From contig JAJAYX010000739.1 of assembly GCA_026785985.1 (NCBI GenBank), forward strand, positions 1 through 7,647: a stretch of 7,647 nt of DNA. The letters are read 5' to 3'. The notes below the pieces were generated by a model. That model did not search any database, was not told where the DNA came from, and saw only the letters and a program-made list of their open reading frames with translations. The DNA is from Rudanella sp. (GTDB lineage Bacteria; Bacteroidota; Bacteroidia; Cytophagales; Spirosomataceae). Both the position numbers and the translations under genes were made by a program. Of this stretch, positions 1 through 7,395 are shown piece by piece (positions within the stretch are counted from its first letter, which is position 1; every line of letters starts with the position of its first letter).

Positions 1-711
1 CCACCGGCGGGGGTTGACTACAGCATGTGGCTGGGGCCCGCCCCCCAACGCCCGTTCAATCCCAACCGGTTTCACTTCAATTTCCGCTGGTTCTGGGATT
101 ACGCCGGTGGACTGATGACCGACTGGGGTGTCCACGAGATTGACATTGCCCTCTATGCCATGAATGCCAAAGCGCCCAAATCCGTTATGGCCTCGGGTGG
201 TAAACTGGCCTATCCGGATGATGCCTCCGAAACCCCTGACACCCTACAGGCCGTATACGAATACGACGGCTTTAATATGCTCTGGGAACATGCCACGGGT
301 ATTGACGGCGGCAATTACGGTCGTACGGAAGGTATTGCTTTTATTGGCAACAATGCCACGCTGGTGCTAAACCGGGATGGCTGGTCGCTGGTCCCGGAAA
401 CCGAAACAAAAAATGGCATCAAGGTCTATAAAGTAGAAAACATACCTAACCAGCCCCGCACGGGCGAATACCTGAACGAGCACACAAAGAATTTTGTCAA
501 GGCTATCAAGGCGAACGACCCCAGCATCCTGAAATGTGGCATTGAAACGGGAAGCATTGCCGCCATTAACGCCCACATGGGCAACATTGCGTACAAGTTG
601 GGACGAAAAGTATACTGGGACCCGGCTACGATGGGCTTTAAAAACGATGTACAGGCAAACGCATTGCTGAATGCCCACTACCATAATGGCTGGAAATTAC
701 CGGTTATTTAA
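1..711 (+). CDS. Gfo/Idh/MocA family oxidoreductase, C-terminal part (5' end outside window)
   Basis: The frame is already open at base 1, so the ATG at 25 is an internal Met and the true start lies upstream. The visible 236 residues lack the N-terminal Rossmann fold. They begin with the stretch that carries SMWLGPAPQRPFNPNRFHF, typical of the longer, often Tat-exported Gfo/Idh/MocA proteins of Bacteroidota and Planctomycetes. The motif DWGVHEID at bases 121-144 matches the family DxGxHxxD signature, whose His (bases 133-135) is the usual catalytic or substrate-binding residue. The family catalyses NAD(P)-dependent oxidation or reduction of sugars and cyclitols; the substrate cannot be told from this part. 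The gene ends in TAA at 709-711. It lies 117 bp before a Tat-signal glycosidase-like gene on the same strand, which fits a shared carbohydrate role. The family is secure; the substrate is unknown. Confidence 0.93.
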   Translation, partial: PPAGVDYSMWLGPAPQRPFNPNRFHFNFRWFWDYAGGLMTDWGVHEIDIALYAMNAKAPKSVMASGGKLAYPDDASETPDTLQAVYEYDGFNMLWEHATGIDGGNYGRTEGIAFIGNNATLVLNRDGWSLVPETETKNGIKVYKVENIPNQPRTGEYLNEHTKNFVKAIKANDPSILKCGIETGSIAAINAHMGNIAYKLGRKVYWDPATMGFKNDVQANALLNAHYHNGWKLPVI

Positions 712-828
712 GGACTGATTGATTAGCCGCCTGTTCCACTTTGGTAACCCATTTATCCAGTGATTTGTCCACCCCAAAACGAAGGCTACAACTAAATCAC
801 CTTCCCACGAATTCGACTCCCTGCTTCC

Positions 829-3132
829 ATGGATCATTTTGAACAATCGCGTCGGCGTTTTTTTAGGAACACGGCTACAGGTACAGCCTTACTGGCCACA
901 ACACCCTTCACCATCTTAGAAACCTCGGCGGCATCAGTCGGTAACATCGGGCCAGACAAGCAGCCCTGGTATAAAACGGTAACCCGCTGGGGACAAATAA
1001 ACATTACTGAAAAAGACCCCGAGCAGTACGATGTTAGCTGGTGGAGGCAGTTCTGGAAAGCCAACCAAACACAGGGGGTGATCATCAACGCGGGGGGAAT
1101 TGTGGCTTATTACCCCACCAAAATTCCCTACCACCACAAAGCAACCTACCTCGGCAACCGGGACCTGTTCGGCGAATTGTGCAAAGCCGCTCACGACGAT
1201 GGCCTGGTGGTGTTTGCCCGGATGGACTCCAACCGGGCGCACGAGGACTGCTACAACGCCTACCCCGACTGGTTTGCCCTGAACGCACAAAACAAACCCT
1301 ACCGCGCCGATGATCTCTACATTGCCTGCGTCAACAGCCCCTATTATCAGGAACACATCCCGGCCATTCTGACTGAGATCGTGCAACTTTACAAACCCGA
1401 AGGCTTCACCGATAATAGCTGGAGCGGACTGGGACGGAACTCCATCTGTTATTGCACGTACTGCAAAAAGAGCTTCCACGACAAGATCGGCCAGGACATT
1501 CCCCTCAAAAAAGACTGGGACGACAAGGTTTACAAGCAGTGGATTCGCTGGAATTATGACCGGCGGCTGGAAATCTGGGACCTCAATAACCGCACCACGA
1601 AGGCAGCCGGGGGGCCTGACTGTACCTGGTCGGGCATGAACAGCGGGTCGATGAGCGGGCAAAGCCAAAGTTTCCGCGACTACAAAGAAATTGCCAGACG
1701 GGCTGATATTCTGATGCTCGATGAGCAGTCGCGCACCGACGCGGGTGGTTTTCAGCACAATAGTGAACTGGGGAAACGGGTGCATGGCCTGCTGGGGTGG
1801 GACAAACTAGCCCCGGAAAGCATGGCCTTGTATCAGCACGTGAGGCCCTGGTTTCGGCTGGTAAGCAAGCCAGCGGCCGAATCCCGCATGTGGATGGTCA
1901 GCGGGATAGCGGGTGGGATTCAGCCCTGGTGGCACATGATCTCAGCGTACCATGAGGACAGACGGATGTACAACACACCCGAACCTATTTTCAACTGGCA
2001 CAAAGCCAACGAAGCCTACCTGATTAACCGCAAACCAGTGGCCAACATTGGGGTGGTCTGGTCGCAGGAGAATATTGATTTCTACGGACGGGATGCCGTG
2101 GAGGAACGAATAGAACTGCCCTGGCGGGGTATGACGCAGGCTCTCATCCGGGCCAGAATCCCCTATTTACCCGTCCATGCCGATCACATCGACCGGGATG
2201 GGGGTAGCCTTTCGGTGCTGGTGCTTCCCAATCTGGCGCTCATGACAACGGAGCAGATGGCGGCTGTCCGGCGGTTTGTTCAGAAAGGGGGGAGTGTGGT
2301 TGCCACGGGCGAATCGAGCCTATACGACGAATGGGGCGATACCCGGGCTGATTACGGACTGGCCGATGTGTTTGGGGTACACTGCGTTGCCGGTAGTGAA
2401 AAAGAGATACCCACCGAAAAGGTAGCCCGCGATGCCTACCATACCTACATGCGGCTGACTCCCGAACTACGGGCTACTCTGAAAGGGCCGCACATAAGCG
2501 GAGAGCCGACGGTGGGCACGGCCAAACGCCATCCGATTCTGAAGGGCTTCGACGAAACGGATATTCTGCCGTTTGGGGGCTTGCTCGAACCAAAGCGGGT
2601 TGACGCAGGAACGGAGGTACTCACCACGTACATTCCCCAGTTTCCGACCTATCCGCCCGAAAAGGCGTACATGCGAACGCCCCGGACGGCTATTCCGGCG
2701 ATCACCGTCCGCACGGCTCCCGGTGGCGGGCGAATCGTTTTTATCCCCGCCGACATCGACAAGCAGTTTGGGCTGCTAAACCTGCCCGATCATGCCAACC
2801 TGCTGGCCAACGCCGTTCAATGGGCGGCCAACGATGAATTGCCCCTACGGGTGGAAGGGGCAGGTTTACTGGATTGCCACGTCTACGAACAGCCGGGTCG
2901 ATTGATCGTTCACGTGGTTAATCTGACCAACGCAGCCACCTGGCGGCAACCCCTGGACGAGCTTATTACGATTGGCCCATTCAGGCTGACGGTAACACTG
3001 CCGACCGGGGTTAGTGGCAAGAAAGCCCAGTCGCTGGTGGCTGGTGGGCCAATGGGAATCAAGGTATCAGGCGGTTCCGCAACGATTGCCCTAAAGGTGA
3101 TCCGGGATCATGAAGTGATTGTGGTGTCGTAA
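829..3132 (+). CDS. Tat-exported hypothetical glycosyl hydrolase 6 (GHL6/GH42-like) protein
   Basis: The protein has 767 residues and looks complete. Residues 7-13 read SRRRFFR, a twin-arginine motif, followed by a short hydrophobic stretch (TALLATTPFTIL) and a likely cleavage site near residues 33-36, so export as a folded protein is expected. Residues about 45-300 resemble the GHL6 / GH42-like TIM barrel, including a CYCTYC cluster at 207-212 and acidic residues after predicted strands (D195, D298-E299). Residues about 405-505 (NIGVVWSQ... to GGSVVATGESSLYDEWG) resemble the beta-galactosidase trimerisation domain, a class-I glutamine-amidotransferase-like fold. A beta-rich tail with VHVVNLTN follows. 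The ATG at 829 is chosen because it directly precedes the Tat motif; no Shine-Dalgarno sequence is visible, which is normal in Bacteroidota. A hydrolase of periplasmic or surface glycosides is likely, but activity in the GHL6 group is largely unproven and no substrate is implied here. Confidence 0.88.
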   Translation: MDHFEQSRRRFFRNTATGTALLATTPFTILETSAASVGNIGPDKQPWYKTVTRWGQINITEKDPEQYDVSWWRQFWKANQTQGVIINAGGIVAYYPTKIPYHHKATYLGNRDLFGELCKAAHDDGLVVFARMDSNRAHEDCYNAYPDWFALNAQNKPYRADDLYIACVNSPYYQEHIPAILTEIVQLYKPEGFTDNSWSGLGRNSICYCTYCKKSFHDKIGQDIPLKKDWDDKVYKQWIRWNYDRRLEIWDLNNRTTKAAGGPDCTWSGMNSGSMSGQSQSFRDYKEIARRADILMLDEQSRTDAGGFQHNSELGKRVHGLLGWDKLAPESMALYQHVRPWFRLVSKPAAESRMWMVSGIAGGIQPWWHMISAYHEDRRMYNTPEPIFNWHKANEAYLINRKPVANIGVVWSQENIDFYGRDAVEERIELPWRGMTQALIRARIPYLPVHADHIDRDGGSLSVLVLPNLALMTTEQMAAVRRFVQKGGSVVATGESSLYDEWGDTRADYGLADVFGVHCVAGSEKEIPTEKVARDAYHTYMRLTPELRATLKGPHISGEPTVGTAKRHPILKGFDETDILPFGGLLEPKRVDAGTEVLTTYIPQFPTYPPEKAYMRTPRTAIPAITVRTAPGGGRIVFIPADIDKQFGLLNLPDHANLLANAVQWAANDELPLRVEGAGLLDCHVYEQPGRLIVHVVNLTNAATWRQPLDELITIGPFRLTVTLPTGVSGKKAQSLVAGGPMGIKVSGGSATIALKVIRDHEVIVVS

Positions 3133-3158
3133 AGTTCAGGCTCAACCGGTACTGAATT
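3133..3158 (+). terminator. Candidate terminator in the convergent gap
   Basis: AGTTCAG (3133-3139) can pair with CTGAATT (3152-3158), giving seven pairs including one G-U, with a 12-base loop. It is followed by a T-rich stretch containing TTAGTTTTATAATT (3165-3178). It starts directly after the TAA of the GHL6-like gene and overlaps the stop codon of the opposing pseudogene. The stem is AT-rich and weak, so this is a candidate only. On the minus strand the downstream T tract is just TTT, so it would serve mainly the plus strand. Confidence 0.35.
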
Positions 3159-5022
3159 ATCGAATTAGTTTTATAATTCTATAAGGCGTTTCCTTGGCCA
3201 AGTCCGGGTAAATCTGCCCTACTCCGTTGGTATCCATGACTTCGATAAAGTACATGAAGTCCCACTTCGGATTGATCTGTTCGGCGGGCACCACGACCCG
3301 GTACGTATCTTTTTTTCCGGAAGGCTGCATGGGCAGGGTTTGGTACGCCAGTTCCTGGTTCACGTTTCGGTAACGCAGCCTTACCCATTTTACCCCGGCT
3401 GGTGCAATCGCCGTTACCATCACAGTAATGGGTTGACCGACGGGTACCTGCGTAACCGGCTGGTGCGAAATCTGGAATGGGGTAGCCTCGGGGCCATCTG
3501 GCAGTTTTTTATAAGGCAAGGCCGCGTTCGGAGTGGTTGTCTGCGCCGTGCTGACTTTGGCCCGTAACGCCGTCCGCTTTTGTTCCAGACTGGCAAGGCC
3601 CTTTTCCAGCGCCGATAGTTCATCTTTCCAGTGGCCACATAGGTCTGCGACGCAAACGCCCAGCGCCAGATTATCCGTGTACACATCACCCGCAGCCGCC
3701 ACTAATTGCCGCCAAGCGTCAACAGCCACCCGTTCTTTCGCGAGCGCTTCGTCCAGAGCTGCTACGTTTTGGCTCCGGTCAAAAATTCGATAATTGACGG
3801 CGGTCAGAATTCGATTCGAATGCTAAAGCGCCAGATTGGACAAAATCTTCAAGTCAGTCAGCGTCGAGGTGAATTCGTTCGTTTGATTCTTTCCGGCCGC
3901 GTTTTCAGCTTCGGTAATGAGCTGGTTCAGGCTCTCGGATGTTTGCCGGAACCAGCGGCTGTTGGCCGACGGTAAAATTCGGGCCGTTTCTCCACCTTCG
4001 GTACGTATCCTGGCTTCCTCGTCGAAAGTAGCAAATTGGGCCATGTCGCTCAGTTCGGCTTTGGCGAACGTCGGCAAATCGCCCAACCGTTGCTTTTCCG
4101 CCCAACCCCGCGTGGCAGGAAAGCTGGTGTAGGGATAACTGGAGGTGATGATGCAGGGCAGTATCCAACTGGTCTGGTGGAGGGCTTTTTCGAGAGCCGG
4201 TGCGGCTTGCTTGCCAAACCGGCGTTCAAATTCGTTGTGCCAAACTGCCGGATCGGTCTTGGGGTTGTAGCCGAGCCGACCAAAAACCCGGAAAAAATGC
4301 CAGTACCGCTCAAACTCATAGTACCGATACGGGGCATTTAACAAATTAAAAGGCTTTTCATCGTGCGGCTGCGCTTCCATCTTGGTCGCCAGCGGTTCGT
4401 TAATCTCAAATCCGTCACCGTCGTACAGGTGCGTACTTTCGGCAAACCGACGGGCGTAGTCCGGATCACCCCACAGCAAAATACGCGAGGTGCCTCCGCT
4501 CCAGAGTTGCCAGTTCATCCGATATTTTTGCGGATACTGAAGCAGGTGCGCGAAACTGTGGCGAATGGGGCTTTTATCCGGGTTCACCTGCGTCGGAGGG
4601 TAGGGCATGCCCATTTGCTCTATCCAGTATTTGGTGTTAATCCGAAAATTGACACCCACCATTAGCGCACTTTGAATCACCGATTCGGGCAATTCCTTTG
4701 CGCGCAGGTCTAGTTACAGATTGAGAGCGTTGGTTTTCATAATCCGGAAAACGTCGGTCCAGAAACTCTCCTGTTCACCTTCTTTTAAACCTGATTCGTT
4801 GTGCATCCGAAATTGAATGGCATCCAGATGCGGAACCTGTTTAACAAACTTCACCAGAGCCTTTTTCGTGTAGGCCGTCAGATTGTCGGCATTCAGACCC
4901 CAAACCAGGCCCGGCTGGGGCTTGTCAGGCGCATCCTTCATGCCGGGGATACCACCGCCCTGCACGCCACCCCGATAAATGTGATCCCAGATGCCCACCG
5001 TAAATTCGATACCCCGGTCGAT
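3157..5022 (-). pseudogene. Glycoside-hydrolase-like protein, 5'-truncated, two in-frame stops
   Basis: A single minus-strand frame runs from 5022 down to the TAA at 3159-3157, about 619 residues, interrupted only by TAA at 4716-4714 and TAG at 3825-3823. The protein text flows across both stops: ...RIMKTNALNL stop LDLRAKELPESV... and ...LKILSNLAL stop HSNRILTAVNYRIF... . No frameshift is needed, so this is one gene and not three. The first part (GIEFTVGIWDHIYRGG, then FRMHNESG at about 4812-4789) looks like strands of a TIM barrel with an acidic residue in an NE pair, as in clan GH-A. The middle is Trp/Tyr-rich and helical (RYWHFFRVFGRLGYNP). The C-terminus (residues from VPVGQPITV to IIKLIR) looks like a beta-sandwich domain. 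The N-terminal portion is missing, since the frame stops at the junction with the neighbouring gene. I recognise it as a large secreted glycoside-hydrolase-like (possibly alpha-glucuronidase-like) protein, but the family assignment is tentative. Recoding is unlikely because TAA and TGA both end other genes here. Confidence 0.8.
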
Positions 5023-6493
5023 TCACTATCTTTGTGATCCACCTGTTCAGGAATACCCCGCCCTCCGCGATTATTTTCAGGTCAACCGCGCGGTGACCGA
5101 CGAAGTTGACGATGTCCTGCTGCCCCTGCGCGAAGGCGCGTTGCCGCCCGACCTAATCGGAACCTTGTTTCGCAACGGCAACGGTCGCCATGTGCATCAC
5201 GGCATCGTTTACGATCATCCCTTCGACGGCGATGGGATGGTAGTCCGGCTCCGCTTCGACGGTCAGACCGTCCGCTACCGCAACCGATACGTGCAGACCG
5301 ACGAGTTTCGGGCCGAAAACCAGGCCGGGCGGATGCTGTACCGCTCGTTCGGGACCAACCTGCCGGGGGGACTCCTGGCCAATGCGTTCAGGATGCAGTT
5401 CAAAAACGCGGCCAATACCAGCGTGGTCTGGCACGGCGACAAGCTGCTGGCCCTGTGGGAAGGCGGCCTGCCCCACCACATCGATCTTGATACGCTGGCC
5501 ACACTCGGTCGCTACGATTATGACGGGGTATTGCAAAATAGCTTCTCCTGGCTCGACCGGCAGATTTCGCCCGAACTCGCCTTCTCGGCCCACCCCAAAA
5601 TCCACCCCGACACGGGGGTGCTGCATAACTTCGGTACTGTCGCCGATACCCGGCAGCGGTTGGTGCTGTATGAGGTCAGCCCGGCGGGAAAGGCCCGCAT
5701 CAGCCAAACTATCGAGCTGGCGCGGATGACGTTTTCGCACGATTTTGTCCTAACCCGTAGCGGCCACCGCATTTTCTTCCTGACCCCGGTGGCTTTCGAC
5801 ATGCCCCGTGCGCTGGCCGGGCTAAGCTCGCCGGCGGCCTCGATCCGGGTCAACCGGGCTGAACCGACGCAGGTGCTGGTGATCGACCCGGCAGGGGTGG
5901 TGCATACCTTAGAGACCGACTTCGGTTTTGTGTTTCACTTTGTCAACGGCTACCAAAATCCTGATGGCACGCTCACCGTCGATGGGCTGCTACTGGATGA
6001 TTATCCCGATATGGCGGCTATGAAAAACTACATGGCCGGGCGCATGGGCGACGGCGCGATCAACGCCCGCTACGTGCGCTACCAAATTGATTTACAGAAC
6101 AATACCGTAACCAGACAGCCCCTGGCAGAGTATGAGGGCGAACTGCCCCAGCACCATCCCGACCTCACCGGCCAGCCCTATCGCTATGCCTGGAGCATCG
6201 GTCGACCCGTCACGTCGCCCCGCCCGTTGTTCGATCATATCGTCAAGATCGACGCGCAGACCGGCGGGGGGCAGCACCGCTGCGATTTGAATACTGTCCC
6301 CGGCGAGCCGATTGTGGTGCCGCGCCCGGGAGCCACTGCCGAAGACGATGCCTGGTTGCTTTACCTTTGTTTTGACGCGCCCAGCCGGACGACCGACCTG
6401 CTCATAACCGATGCCGCTGACCTCAGTACCGTAGCCCGGCTACAACTCCCGCATAACATTCCCCTCGGTTTTCATGGAACGTGGGTAGGGTGA
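4991..6493 (+). CDS. Carotenoid oxygenase family protein (RPE65/CCD type)
   Basis: This is a non-haem Fe(II) dioxygenase of the carotenoid cleavage / lignostilbene family, which splits a C=C bond of carotenoids, apocarotenoids or stilbenes. All four iron-ligand histidines are in their family contexts: H201 in AHPKIHPDTGVLH, H250 in FSHDFVL, H316 in FVFHFVNGYQ, and H495 in GFHGTWVG at the very end. The second-shell glutamate context EGGLPHHIDLDTL (E157) and GEPIVVPRPGATAEDDAWLL (from about residue 438) are also present, as is LFRNGNGRH near the N-terminus. The 500-residue length is normal. The start is doubtful: residues 1-14 (MPTVNSIPRSIHYL) are the antisense of the opposing pseudogene, and clear family similarity begins only near YPALRDYFQVNRAVTDEV. 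The alternative GTG at 5093 would give 466 residues and cut into that similarity. Sampled lines look richer in G+C than the neighbours. The substrate is unknown. The protein is probably active if expressed. Confidence 0.9.
   Translation: MPTVNSIPRSIHYLCDPPVQEYPALRDYFQVNRAVTDEVDDVLLPLREGALPPDLIGTLFRNGNGRHVHHGIVYDHPFDGDGMVVRLRFDGQTVRYRNRYVQTDEFRAENQAGRMLYRSFGTNLPGGLLANAFRMQFKNAANTSVVWHGDKLLALWEGGLPHHIDLDTLATLGRYDYDGVLQNSFSWLDRQISPELAFSAHPKIHPDTGVLHNFGTVADTRQRLVLYEVSPAGKARISQTIELARMTFSHDFVLTRSGHRIFFLTPVAFDMPRALAGLSSPAASIRVNRAEPTQVLVIDPAGVVHTLETDFGFVFHFVNGYQNPDGTLTVDGLLLDDYPDMAAMKNYMAGRMGDGAINARYVRYQIDLQNNTVTRQPLAEYEGELPQHHPDLTGQPYRYAWSIGRPVTSPRPLFDHIVKIDAQTGGGQHRCDLNTVPGEPIVVPRPGATAEDDAWLLYLCFDAPSRTTDLLITDAADLSTVARLQLPHNIPLGFHGTWVG
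5005..5034 (+). promoter_or_regulatory. Candidate Bacteroidota promoter of the carotenoid oxygenase gene
   Basis: TATCTTTG at 5027-5034 is a perfect match to the Bacteroidota -7 box TAnnTTTG. TTCG at 5005-5008 is a one-mismatch -33 box (TTTG) with an 18-base spacer. Transcription would begin near 5040, which is inside the called reading frame and past the ATG at 4991. If this is the working promoter, translation cannot start at 4991, and the nearest in-frame start is GTG at 5093. The -7 box is strong and the -33 box is weak. A chance match is possible. Confidence 0.35.
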
Positions 6494-6510
6494 GGTGCGT
6501 GTTCAAACAA

Positions 6511-6541
6511 TCACCAACACGGGTGGTGACAGCGGGGCTGT
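6511..6541. other. Two adjacent stem-loops downstream of the carotenoid oxygenase
   Basis: TCACCA (6511-6516) pairs with TGGTGA (6524-6529) over a 7-base loop. Directly after it, ACAGC (6529-6533) pairs with GCTGT (6537-6541) over a GGG loop. They start 17 bases after the TGA of the oxygenase gene. There is no T tract, so this is not a canonical intrinsic terminator. It could be a 3' RNA-stabilising structure or a dispersed REP-like element. The rest of 6542-6697 shows no recognisable gene, only a short direct repeat TGCCGC at about 6541-6555. Confidence 0.4.
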
Positions 6542-6697
6542 GCCGCGTTTGCCGCAGGGCCGAAAATCGACTGATACGCTACGTTTACAGTCATGCCAAA
6601 ACCACTACTTCATTCTGAAATCGCACAGTGATTATAGCAGTCGATGGATTCGTTCAACCGGGTTACTGAGTCACAGGTTTGTATCGATCCGGCTTGG

Positions 6698-7238
6698 CTA
6701 CGAAGGCGAAACGGGGTTGAGCAGCCGCTCGAAAGTACTTACGGCTTCGTCGAGTGTATGTAATGTCTCGACCAACTGCCGCCGGACAAGATTACGCTGG
6801 TAATTTGTCTGGAGCTGAGCATCGGCCTGCTCGGTGATCAAGTGTGTATGATGAACCAAAACAGCGCGTCGATCCGGGTTAGTGGTGATGCTGAACTAAG
6901 CGAACCAGCACTGCACTCATATCGTCCAGTACCAGCACGGCGGTTGTTATATCTTCTGATGCAGGCGACAGGGCTTTCAGCGCAATGTCGACTAACTGAC
7001 GAATACCAAAGGCTGTTTCCCCATCGACCGTTCGGGTCCGACGAATGCTGAATGCCCGAATGATCTCTTTTCGGGTGGACGAGTCGATGGGTTGGCTACA
7101 TCCAACCAACGATACTACCGGATTTTGCTGGGTTACGAAATCGCCGACTCCCGCTTCAACGCGCACCGTAATACTGTTAGCGACAGCGAACCACTGGTTC
7201 GCAGGGTAATCAGAAGCGCGTTGAACCACATAAAAGAG
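6698..7238 (-). pseudogene. Remnant of a DUF2254 membrane protein (C-terminal part, broken)
   Basis: The upstream piece is open from 7238 to a TAA at 6881-6879. It contains ITVRVEAGVGDFVTQQNPVVSL, then IRRTRTVDGETAFGIRQLVDIALKALSP, which match the GDFV...G.PL and RT..D..FG..QLVDIALRALSP signatures of DUF2254 proteins. The usual GINDPxTA that follows is changed to ASEDITTA. A second piece in another frame, open from 6895 to a TAG at 6700-6698, reads NPDRRAVLVHHTHLITEQAD and continues into QRNLVRRQLVETLHTL, in keeping with the end of such proteins. The helical stretch normally between these parts seems to be missing, so a deletion as well as a frameshift is likely. The N-terminal membrane segments are absent; nothing recognisable lies between 7239 and the insertion sequence. 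The family call is by recalled motif, and the function of DUF2254 is unknown. The gene is not functional in this form. Confidence 0.65.
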
Positions 7239-7343
7239 CTATATAAATTCGCCCAACAATGAGCGTGAAGGCATAACTATTTACGCGTCATGGGTCGCTA
7301 CAACAGCTATGCTACGGGCCGTTTCCTAAGAGCGTGTTGGGGA

Positions 7344-7374
7344 ATTGAAATTATTGAGAGTCGTGCCAACTTTG
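7344..7374 (+). promoter_or_regulatory. Candidate transposase promoter
   Basis: CAACTTTG (7367-7374) is a one-mismatch -7 box (TAnnTTTG), with ATTG at 7344-7347 as a possible -33 box. The expected transcription start near 7380 would leave a leader of about 15 bases before the ATG at 7396. The match is imperfect and rests on position as much as on sequence. Confidence 0.25.
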
Positions 7375-7395
7375 TTGTCTCCAAACATCAAAGCC

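Noticed and set aside
712..828. Possible promoter for the GHL6 gene
   Set aside because: TTTG motifs occur (about 739-742 and 764-767) but none has the TA of a TAnnTTTG -7 box; support is too weak to call.
934..1785. Long open minus-strand frame (283 codons) opposite the GHL6 gene
   Set aside because: It is the antisense shadow of a clearly coding gene; its translation shows no recognisable motif and is rich in Val/Gly/Pro as expected from codon mirroring.
3809..3821. Perfect 13-base palindrome ATTCGATTCGAAT next to the internal TAG
   Set aside because: It lies within the pseudogene's coding sequence and translates as plausible protein (SNRI); it occurs once in the window with no partner, so it is likely chance.
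3157..4998. Three separate minus-strand genes (94, 289 and 190 codons)
   Set aside because: All three share one frame, their apparent starts are GTG/TTG codons inside continuous protein sequence, and they are separated only by nonsense codons; they are pieces of one pseudogene.
3157..5022. Stop-codon recoding or pyrrolysine in the hydrolase-like gene
   Set aside because: Both TAA and TAG would have to be read through, while TAA ends the genes at 711 and 3132; the missing 5' end also argues for decay.
5153..5740. Minus-strand open frame (195 codons) opposite the carotenoid oxygenase
   Set aside because: The plus strand carries the family's catalytic histidines here; the antisense frame has no support.
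6495..6803. Plus-strand 102-codon frame starting just after the oxygenase stop
   Set aside because: The translation is low-information and Ser/Arg-rich, runs through the hairpins and then antisense to the DUF2254 remnant; no family recognised.
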